Of a DNA stretch of 64,000 nucleotides, positions 1 through 10,244 are shown piece after piece. Position 1 is the stretch's first letter, and each line of letters begins with the position of its first letter. Location of the stretch: contig CM031596.1 in NCBI GenBank assembly GCA_018398815.1, positions 66,187,442-66,251,441 on the forward strand. Direction: 5' to 3'. A program made the position numbers and the translations under genes. The notes below the pieces were generated by a model. That model ran no database searches. It saw nothing but the letters and a program-made list of their open reading frames with translations, and had not been told where the DNA came from. Source of the stretch: Conus ventricosus. Its lineage: Eukaryota; Mollusca; Gastropoda; Neogastropoda; Conidae.

Positions 1-1078
1 ATTATGGGTCACGGATGATGCCCAGTGTTTTAGTTTACCCCGTTATGGCCGTTACTAACGGCTGTAACAGCCTGTAACGGTTTTTCTTCTTTATAGAATA
101 TCTCAAAAAGTACTTGGCCGATCTTTCTGAAAATTTGTAGGTATGTTCATTATGGGTCACGGATGATGGCCAATGTTTAAATTTACCGTTATAGCCGTTA
201 CTAACGGCTGTAACGATTTTTCTTCTTTATAGAATATCTCAAAAAGTACTTGGCCGATCTTTCTGAAAATTTGCAGGTATGTTCATTATGGGTCACGGAT
301 GATGCCCGATGTTTAGTTTACCGTTGCAGCCGTTACTAACGGCTGTAACGGCCTGTAACGGTTTTTCTTCTTTATAGAATATCTCAAAAAGTACTTGGCC
401 GATCTTTCTGAGAATTTGTAGGTGTGTTCATTATGGGTCACGAATAATGCCCAATGTTTTAGTTTACCATATATACCGTTACTAACGGCTGTAACGGCCT
501 GTAACGCTTTTTCTTCTTCATGGAATTTCTCAGAAAGTGCTTGGCTGATCTTTGTTAACATTAGCAGGTATGTTCATTATGGGTCACGAATAATGCTCGA
601 TGTTTTAGTTTACCGTTATAGCCGTTACTAACGGTTGTTTTTCTTTATGGAATATCTCAGAAAGTACTTGGCTGATCTTTGTGAACATTAGCAAGTGTGT
701 TCACTATGGGTTACGGATGATGCCTGATGTTTTAGTTTACCGTTATACCGTTACTAACGGCTGTAACAATTTTTCTTCTTTATAGAATATCTCAGAATGT
801 ACTTGGCCGACCTTTGTGAAAATTAGCATGTATGTTCATTATGGGCCACAGATGATGCCTAATGTTTTAGTTTACCGTTATAACCGTTACTAACGGCTGT
901 AACGGCCTGTAACGGTTTTTCTTCTTTAGGGAATATCTCAGAAAGTACGTGGCCGATATTTCTAAAAAATTTGTAGGTATGTTCATTATAGGTCACAGAC
1001 GACGGCCGATGTTTACCAGAATAGCCATTACTAACGGTTACACCAGTCCCAGACGGTTTTTCCTCTTTATGGAATATC
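1..1078. repeat. ~140-bp satellite-like tandem array, about 8 units
   Basis: A unit beginning near GGGTCACGGATGATG recurs at about 6, 154, 290, 435, 581, 708, 843 and 990, giving spacings of 127-148 bp. Each unit has the same order: the GGGTCAC block, a CCGTTA/TAACGG palindrome, a T-rich stretch (TTTTTCTTCTTTATAGAATA), then AAGTACTTGGCCGATCTTT. Length differences come mostly from gain or loss of a GGCCTGTAACGG segment beside the palindrome. The array runs off the left edge, so its full size is unknown. Units differ by a few percent and the last is most degraded, as expected at an array edge. Confidence 0.92.
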
Positions 1079-1456
1079 TCACGCGTATTCAGGATAAACT
1101 GGGAGTGCGTTTATATGCTTTGCATCTTGTGTTTTTTTCAGCATGGGTGAATAGTAATGGGTTCGTGAGTAGAAAAAATTTCTTGTGTAACCTATAGCCC
1201 GTATCTTGTTTCTATGGTACATGCCATATTTATGCCTAAACAAGCTGTATAAGACACTAAAACTTTTAAACATTGTCTTTGCTTTCAATTTGTGTATCTT
1301 TTTCATATTAATGTTTCATTCGGGTCCGTCCACCATAGACGCTGCGAGGCAAGGTCAGCTTTCGTCAGTAAACAAACAAACAAAAAAAGCGAAAGACTTC
1401 CAGACATCTGATGGGTCTCTCAAAGTCATGACCTGGATACGGCCCGGCTGTCTTAG

Positions 1457-1646
1457 ATGATAAGGAATTCAGAGCTGAAACATACTCATTTGATGGGGAT
1501 GTGGGTCGGACAGTAAGCTTCTTTGAAGAACTACAATCCAGCAGCTCTTCCTGGTCTCGGCTAGCCACTCAAGGGAAGCCAATCATTGAACTCATAAAAG
1601 ATCGACATACGGATTTGTCGCCCTTTGATTGTGTTCGGCTTGCATT
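1457..1646 (+). other. possible coding exon or pseudogene piece, unidentified
   Basis: A stop-free stretch between an acceptor-like CTGTCTTAG and a donor-like GTAAGC. Read in phase from 1459 it gives a protein-like sequence including KEFRAETYSFDGDVGRTVSF and later GKPIIELIKDRHTDLSPFD. The same frame meets TAA at 1648 and then continues plausibly (AEHVSDDADTK). It is therefore either an exon ending at 1646 or a decayed copy with one nonsense change. I do not recognise the family. Sixty-odd open codons can occur by chance. Nothing else supportable was seen in 1079-2214. Confidence 0.28.
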
Positions 1647-2214
1647 GTAAGCAGAGCATGTCTCAGATGATGCGGATACAAAAGGTATTGTTTCTCACAC
1701 AAGACGAGTATAAAAGATATCGTTTCGACCAACAAGTCTGCCTCATGACCGCAGATTGCTGTAGACATTAAACCTGACTGTAAATGACAAAATGTCAAAG
1801 GTTTTTAAACCTTTTTCTTTTCCTGAAAACTGACCACTGTGAGATCATACGGATATGGTAAACAAACACATAAAACCCTTTTTCATTTTTAAGGTTTACC
1901 ATAACAAGGTGTTGCACCTGTGAGAAGTGTTGGGGGAGAACAATGAGGTGCATCTGAAGTGTGTGGGACAAGTGTGAGGTGATTTCCATACATGAGTCGC
2001 TGACAGTGCTGAAAGATTGCACTAGTATAGGGTGCCTATACTAACACACATGATAATACATGAGCTTAAGGAGTGACAGTGATTGTGGTTGGCATGGTTT
2101 TGTTTTGTTTTGTTTGTTTTGTTTTTTAGCGATTTCAATCAAGTGCATCCTTTTTGTCAGTTCGTAAATGTTCGCTGCCTAATTACAGGAAGACAAGAGG
2201 GCAACATTCATCAA

Positions 2215-2600
2215 AGCATCAGCTACTTTGGTGCAAGGTAAGCATTGTGGCACGCTGGCTTGGGAGATGTGGGTTCCAATCCTGTCACAGGTAAATTGTG
2301 CGATGTTTCAACCCTGGCCTTCTCCTGCCCTAGTCAGTGTGCTGTCCACTCAAATGGTGAAGACTGGAACCACACAGTCGAGCTTCATCCACTTAATGGG
2401 TACATTTCTGAGAATGTTGCAAGAATTGTCTTGCTGCCACTGCAAGTGTCTGTGTAACCCTGTCTGGCCTGGTTGACATCAAGATACATTACACAAGGAT
2501 CAGAGCATAGAGAACAGCCCTGGCTTGCAGTTTCAGACTAGACTGCAGTTTCATAGCCACATCCTCATTCTCCTTGACCATCATTAAACAGATATAGACA
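2215..2600 (+). repeat. tRNA-headed interspersed repeat, 5' part (copy A)
   Basis: It aligns by eye with the complete copy at 55744-56583. The tRNA-like head has an A-box-like TTGGTGCAAGGTAAGCAT and a B-box-like GGGTTCCAATCC. Shared blocks follow in the same order: GACTGGaACCACACAGT, TCCACTTAATGGGTACAT, TGGCCTGGTTG, and a CATCCTCATT...ACCAT block. It appears to stop near 2600. I see nothing recognisable in 2601-3292. Confidence 0.7.
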
Positions 2601-3292
2601 AAGAGGGGAAATGGTCATGCACACAGAGAAGAAGAATGTATGCAATGTTGCTGGTGGTGTGTCCGCTATCTCCATTTCTGCACATCAATTCTCTTCTTTG
2701 TGGTACCACATTTTATTCCATCTCGTCAAAACTAGACATGTATGGTCACACAGCCCAACAAATAAGAGTGATCAGGACAGCATGTCAGAGACAAATTATT
2801 CTTCATTCAGCCTGCGCTGTCACTTCTTTTTTTTAATAAAAATTTTGAAAGCCTGAAGGATAAAGAAAAATGTTGACACCCATTTCCTGTGACCCCTCCC
2901 TTCCCCCAATTCAATAAAATCATCACATAAAGCTATTTCATCCATTGGTCGAGTAGAAATCTTTGACCGAATTAACTGGCCATCACTCTTCAATAAACTG
3001 CCTGTATGAGAGGAAGCTTTTTTGTCACAGCACTTTTGAGTACACACCAACAACATAGCAACTGCATTTCCATCGAAAAGATGCAAGGTGCACCACACAG
3101 GCAAACTGTTTGTAAATTCATCCACCCACATGAAAATCTCCAACGTTGTGGCCCCTATGTGCCGCTTTCATGATCGTTTCTTTTTGCTCTCCACCTGCTT
3201 ACCCTGGTGAGTTCCTGTCAATATCAGGAAGTTTAGGGGAAAACAAGGTATTGCTCTCCAAGTGAGCTGACACTCATGCATGTTGGCTGCAC

Positions 3293-3560
3293 CATTAATT
3301 AAGCGATTGTTGCAGTCTGTAAGGGATTTAGTAGGGGTGTAGCTGCATCAGAACAGGTACCACTAAAGGGACGTTTTCTAGTGGGTTGCCAAAAACCCGC
3401 CACATAATTGCTACTTGTGGACTGGCTGTGATTGCTACATGAAACACCTTTGGGGTGTACTGTGAAGCGGACGGGCCCAGAATGAGCACATCAGAGCAGT
3501 GCACACAGAGGATGCAGAAGATGAGAACGGCGGAAACAGGGCAGAAATGACAGGAAGTCG
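3293..3560 (+). repeat. same repeat family, 3' part
   Basis: It matches the last third of the copy at 55744-56583: AAGCGATTGTTG, TTAGTAGGGGTGTAGCTG, ATCAGAACAGGTACCACT, CTAGTGGGTTGCC and AATGAGCA occur in the same order. Lying about 700 bp past copy A, it may be the far end of the same insertion after replacement of its middle, or an independent copy. Confidence 0.6.
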
Positions 3561-3884
3561 GCTCCTTTTGCAAAAGATGTCTCGAATTTTCAATGATCTG
3601 CCAATGTTGAGTGCAGCTAACTTTTTTACGGGCAGGCGAATCTGCTTGCTGCTGTATGCATTACCTTGAGCATTATATCACTCTGCAGTCTTTCTAAAAT
3701 CTATTTTCAACAGCTGCAAAATGTCTACTTTTTACCATCACAGACTGATAACTTGAATATTACAGTCCAACTCTGGAGTCATATTACAGTAAAATTATTC
3801 AGACATCAGCCAAAAAATCTCCAGAGCTAAAAAAATGTGAAGAGGTTAAACTTAAACAACACTTAGGGCCACACAGTCAAGTGT

Positions 3885-4345
3885 TATTTACTTCACAGAC
3901 ATGGGTCTCAGACAATGTTGCTTTCATCTCGTAACCACACAGCCCAAATGTCTCAGGCCTGGTTTGGGCCTTAACACATTTTAAAACCCAAACCCTAATT
4001 TAGAAACCTGTCATGGAGACTTTAACACATAAAGAGCGAGTGCATCATCATTATCATCCTCACTGACCATGAAAAAACAGCTAAATTCTGTGACCTTTGA
4101 TGGCCTGCTCTCATGGGGACCCGTTTTGATTTCCCTCACATCTATCCCTCTTCATGGACACAGCAAATTCACAGTTGTTGGACTACCATTTAAAGAGAAT
4201 AGATGGAGATCTTTATTCTGCAAAAATAACCTCTCCTCAGTCTAGCAATTCTCGTCATTAAGAAGAGCTGGTCCTCTGTGATGGGTGGTCTCATGGCTCC
4301 TGTTTACAACTGCACTCAAAACAACAGCAGAAAACATATGTATGG
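3885..4345 (+). repeat. same repeat family, middle part (copy B)
   Basis: It shares with 55744-56583 the blocks TCTCAGGCCTGGTTTGG, ATCATCCTCACTGACCAT, AAATTCTGTGACCTTTGATG, TGCTCTCATGG and GATTTCCCTCACATC, collinear with the complete copy. The tRNA head is missing. Confidence 0.6.
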
Positions 4346-4429
4346 GGCTATATGCCAAGTGAAAACAGTGCCATTTAAATGACTGAACACCAACAACCCC
4401 AAAAAGATTAATCTCTACTGTTTAAACTC

Positions 4430-4515
4430 TCTCTTCACACACACGCACACACACACCACACATGCATGCTCGCGCGCGCACACACACGCACATGCACACA
4501 CACACACACGTACAG
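4430..4515. repeat. imperfect CA microsatellite
   Basis: Interrupted CA repeat with CG dinucleotide interruptions (CGCGCGCG near 4470). Confidence 0.9.
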
Positions 4516-4898
4516 TCTGGAAAAAACTGCCACTTTATTTGGGCACACAAGTCAACACACCCAATACCACACACCTATACGTTAACTCTTGCACAAATTA
4601 TCGCGCTCTGCAAGTCACCCCCCATCTGACAAATGCAGACAGTTCTTTCCAATAGGAAATGGTGCAATCTTCAAGCATGAACCAGAGAATTAGTCAGAAG
4701 TTCTGTTTGGTCGTTTTGGGGTGGAGCAAAAACTGAATCACATCTTGGGCTTGATCAGATTTGTTACTTGAAAATGTTTTGATCTTGAGGTCACCCTGAC
4801 CCATCTACATGATACAGAATGGCAATATGCAAATTTCTTATGAACATTGGAAATATGCAAATTCTACAGTCGTTGGAAACTAACTTTGAGGAAATCTC

Positions 4899-4990
4899 TG
4901 TGTGTGTATGTGTGTGGTGTGTGTGTGTGTGTGTGGGGTGTGTGTGTGTGTGTGTGTGATTTGGTTTGGTGTGGTGGGGTGTGGTTTAAT

Positions 4991-5049
<59 letters not shown>
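4899..5049. repeat. GT microsatellite, two blocks
   Basis: Interrupted GT tract, then a near-perfect (GT)n at about 4993-5049. It lies downstream of the MRPS24 stop codon, so it may fall in that gene's 3' UTR. An AATAAA on the minus strand (TTTATT near 4534) is one possible end of that transcript. Reading frames here encode only dipeptide repeats. Confidence 0.92.
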
Positions 5050-5051
<2 letters not shown>

Positions 5052-5324
5052 GCTTTAAATAGACGATCCTGCAGTTTCTATAAACACTGCACATTGTCAA
5101 ATCACAAATGCCATAGATGTGTAACTTGACTTCACTATTTCCATCTTTCACACACATGCACACATAAGTACACAACACATTGTCTTTCTCTCTATATCTT
5201 CCATTTTGATGACTATGCTAACCACTCTGCAAAGCACCCACCCACCCATCCACCCACACCACACACACACACATACACACTAAGAGAGAGATGCACTGTT
5301 TTCATCTGATAAACAACATCCCTT

Positions 5325-5623
5325 TCAAATTTTCTTGAAGATGACATCTTTCTTCTCTTGCACAGTCTGTATTTCTATTTTGACAGGGCACTTCAGTAAG
5401 TATGACAGCATTTCCTCAGAGTAACCAGTCAGAAAGTACTGCTTGCGAGGGGCCAGGTTCTGGAACACCAGTCCCGAGATGACCACAAGGTTGTGCCGTC
5501 GTTTGATGATCACTTCAGAAGCAAACAGACCTGCCCATGTCCCTTTGATGAATTTTCTAATAAGGATGTCATCAAATGCTCTCTCCGCAGCTCGAGCTCC
5601 AAATCCTTCCTTGGTCAGGTTGG
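5325..5623 (-). CDS. MRPS24: MRPS24 coding exon 3 (last)
   Basis: Acceptor TTTGTTTCAG at 5624-5633. The exon starts in phase 1, completing Ala of HTANL, and ends at the TAG/TAA-type stop codon at 5325-5327. It encodes the last 99 residues, which hold most of the conserved uS3m core. Confidence 0.92.
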
Positions 5624-8600
5624 CTGAAACAAAAGAAACATTCAGACTGCAAGAATTGCATTTATTTGGTTGTCCATTTTTACCCTTAAAATTTTTTTTT
5701 TTTTAATGTAACAGGTTTCCACTCTGGAAGAGCAAAAATCCTTAAAATTCAAGGTGTTCTGGCAGACACGCCCTCAGCTTAAAAAATATTTGAAACTTAT
5801 TTCAAACTGGTATGATCTGATGGCAGTCTGATGTATCATCACCTATTTATTCTATCAGGACTGTCTACTGGCACAGCTTTTCTCTCTGTCTGTCATTTTT
5901 GCAGTGTATTGCAGAGGCATGACATCAGAGCACAGGACATCAGGTTGTCTTCAAGGCCGTCAGTCGGTCAGACAAAATGGCACTGGCTGCTCTCAAGAGG
6001 AGCACAAGACCTCTTGACTTCAGTGTAGCCTAACAGTATACTGAACATGCAGTCAGGACTCTCAAGAATTCAACTGCCATGAAAAGAAATTTTTTTCCTC
6101 CTGATTTTTCTTCCCTGAATAAAAACTTTTTTTCTGATTTCCATCTGCAGTTGATCAGTAAATGGTGTCCGTGCCCTGTCATCCTAAATGAATTACATCA
6201 AACTAAAACTTGCATTATCATTATACAAAACTGAAGGAATTACATCATATAACTAAAACTTGCATTATCATTATACAAAACTGAAGGAATTACATCATAT
6301 AACTAAAACTTGCATTATCATTATACAAAACTGAAGGAATTACATCATATAACTAAAACTTGCATTATCATTATACAAAACTGACTTTTACAACTGTGTG
6401 GTTGTATGGCATGCACAAAATATGCCACATTATTCCTGTAGCTTTAAAAACATAAATTCAAAAACAGAACAAACGTCTTTCTGTATGCTGGCACATACAC
6501 ATGACACAGAACAAAGATGATTGCATCCATGCAAGATCATAAAACTTACCACATGTTACTTTTATTCATAAAACCGGTTTTTCCAAAGATTTGAATGATT
6601 AAGGAATTCACTGATCATGATCAGATTTACAGACAGTTATTGCTTTGGTCACACAGTTTGAGTCTAGGATGAGTCTAGAATGTTTTATATAAAAAAAACC
6701 TTCACGCATTTCAGCAACTTTACTGCAGCTGTGACTTCTTCATGGAGTATTGGAAAGTTAACCTCCTTTGGTAAATCCTGAGTTGTTAGCACTTTGGATT
6801 TCCTGTGCTTTGTTGTAGAGTCCAGAGCAATATTCTAGTCCATATCTTAATGCAACTTCTGCTTCCTGTGACAGTGTGCGACAGTTGCTGTCTCTGTTCT
6901 GAATGGTGTGAGTTTGCTTTTGTTTGGTCAGGTCCTTAACAATCTTAACACCTTTCTTTGTGGTTCTGTTGTCTACGTTTTTTCCAATGTCGTCACACTC
7001 TTATCTGGTTCACTGTTCCCTTCTTTCCCGATTCTCTTTTTTACAGCACCATATTTCTCTCCCTTAGTCTTGTTAAGAGGTTTTAAGGTCCTTCTTGCGT
7101 CACACATTTTCAAGATGCCGCCTGAGATCCATGGTTTTTTTATTTCCTTCTGCTTATTCCTTGAACCTTTGTTGCTGTTGGTTATCACCAAGGTTGTGGA
7201 ATCTAAGTTCTGTCTGGGAACTAGGTGAGTCTATTATAAAGGTTCAATGATACAAAATATCCTGGAATCGAAACAATGACAGATCCATTTAACCGACTCT
7301 CTGGGTGGACAAAAACAGACACCAAAATGTATGCCAAAAGTCAGTTTTAAAAAGACCCAGACAGTAAGACTGTCTGGGTGAACAAAAATATATATATAAA
7401 TTTATGCCAAAAATCAGTTAAAAGAGGCCTAAATGTGAAAAAATAGGTGTGTAGTTAATTGTCTGCCTAAAGTTAGTTAAACAGCAAAAAATGTAAAAAC
7501 TGTCTTTTGGCCTGTGTTAAGAGTCAGTTTAAAAGAGGCAAGTATAAACAATGTGTCACTTAAAAAGAGATAAGTATGCAATAAATGTAAAAAGAGGAAA
7601 GTATTGTACCAAAGATCAGTTAAAAAGAACTAAAAAAGAAAAATGTGTAACTAAAACTGCATGCCCAGTGTAGACTAAAAGGGACTCAATATGGAAAATG
7701 TGTCGCCAAACTGGTGTGCGAAAAGCTGGTTAACAAAAAAAAGTTTTTAAATATTGTCTGCTGACCTATGTGCCAAAAGTCAGTTTAAAAAAACAAGAGT
7801 AAAGTATGGAAAGCATGTCTTCTGAAGAGTGTGCCAAATGTCAGCACACAAAGACAGCCAGGTGAGGAGAATGTTTCCACCGACATGTATGCCAAGAGAA
7901 AAAAGAGCCAGGTGAAAATCTGACAGCTGACCCTTGTGCTGAGTCTGTTAAAAACAATCAGGTAGGAAAAATGTCCACGACACTTTACACAAAGAATCAG
8001 TTTAAAAGCGTCAGTTGCAAAGAATGTGTTTGCTGACCGGTGAGCCATGAGCCAAGTCAACATGTCAGATGTGGAAAATGTGTTTACAGACTTGTATGCC
8101 AAGAGTCAGTTAAAAAGAGTGAGATGGGTGAAAATGTGTCTACCAACCTGTGTGCCAGGAGTTCCATCCTTTGGTAACACCAATTTTGTATGGGGCCTGG
8201 GACTCTTCATATGTCAGTGGCTTATCTCGGTTGATGGTGGCCTTTGGCACACCAGCACGGATGTTCTTCAACATGCATGACGTTGTCTGAATCCCACGGT
8301 ATGCTAGTAAAGACAGTGGTGGCGATGCGGGCAGCTTCACTGCAACCTGAGCAAACATACAGAGATTCTGGATGAAATATTCATGAACTTAACTTACAAA
8401 TAAACTGGCAATGGTCCTCCAAGGCATTCTGCTGCTGTAATTCATTTAATTGTTCATTAAATTGTTTTCAGATCATTGTTTATGGATGATTTTCCTTCAG
8501 AAAAGCTCCCTCAACCTCCATGCTCCCACTGTCCTCCGCTTGACAGAACTTGTCCTGACCCTCAACTCTTTTTCCTTCAACGAGGATCACTTCCAACAGT

Positions 8601-9468
8601 GCAGTGGTGTGGCCATGGGCACAAAAATGGGTCCCAGTTTTGCCTGCCTCTTCGTCGGCTACATTGAGGAGCAAGCCTTCAGCCAGTATACAGGATACAC
8701 TCCAACGCTGTTCAGGCGCTACACTGATGACATCCTGGAAGTGGCAACATGTAGCAAAGAGTCCTTCCAGACCTTCATCAACTTTCTGTCCACCTTCCAC
8801 CGTGCTTTGAAGTTCACCCACAGCATCTCTGACACCTCCCTCCCTTTCCTTGACATCACTGTCACCATCCAGCCTGAGCCCAACTACCCAAGACTGACCA
8901 CCAGCATCTACTACAAGGGCAGAGACTCCCATTCCTACCTTCTGTGCACCTCCAGCCACCCAAAACCCTGCAAAGACAGTATTCCACAGGCTCAGTTCCA
9001 ACAGCTCCGTCGCATCTGCAGTGAGGATCAAGACTTTGAGCATCAAGCACACAAGATGGTGGATTTCTTTCGTGCTAGACAGTATCCAGAGGACTTGGTC
9101 TACAAGGGTCTAGAGTCAGCTCGTTCTATCCCTCGCTCCCAGGCCCTGACTCCTCAACATTGTTGTAAGCAAGACGAGCGCCCTGTTGCTGTCCTCACGT
9201 TTCACCCCCACTACCTTCCTGTAAAAAACATCTTGCTCCGCAACTTCCACATCATGTTTACAGCAGGCCTCTTTCCACCCCCCACAGCCCTGATGTGGCC
9301 CTTTGCGGTTGGCTGGGCTATAAGCAACATTATCTTATCTTTCCACCCCCCTCCTCCCCCCCCCCCTCCTTGTCCTCCCCCCCCCCTCTCTCTCTCTCTC
9401 TTCCCATATCCTTGCTAGTTGTGCTCACGTTCTGTGTACCTGTTTGTGTGTGTGTGTGTGTGTGTGTG

Positions 9469-9505
<37 letters not shown>

Positions 9506-9956
9506 CATTTTTTTTTCTTGTTGTTGCTATCTTCTTCTTCTTTTTGTTTCTGTCTGTCACCAACTCATTCTGACGATGAAGACACTAAGTGTCGAAACGT
9601 CCTAACTTCTTTTCCACCTGTAAGTTGACATTTTACCTTTTTTGCTGTTTCACCTGATTATGATGATTACCAAGAAAATTCTTTGTTACTTGAATGCACT
9701 GTACATGCACATACTTGTCTTACCACTAAGTTACACAGACAGAGGGAGAGAAACAGACAGACAGACAGACACAGACAGAGAGACAGAGATGACAAAAGCT
9801 GAACACTTGTGAAAGAACAAAGACAATAATAGACATGCAATAAAAGCACTGCAGCCGCAGGGCTAACAATAATAGACATGCAATTAAAGCATTGCAGCCG
9901 CATGATTAACATCAAGTTATGATCTGCATACACTTGTATAGAAGTACACACTGTGA

Positions 9957-9993
<37 letters not shown>

Positions 9994-9999
9994 ACTTAC

Positions 10000-10066
<67 letters not shown>

Positions 10067-10184
10067 AGGCAGTGTGATCTGCATACACTTGTATAGAAGT
10101 ACACACTGTGAAACACACATCCACTTGCAGATCTGCATACACTTGTATATAAGTACACACTGTGAAACACACATATCCACTTGC

Positions 10185-10244
<60 letters not shown>

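Noticed and set aside
4847..5178. Frames rich in Cys-Val or His-Thr on both strands
   Set aside because: Translation of GT/CA microsatellites; the same applies near 9419-10345, 14526-14963, 37834-38077 and 58699-59002.
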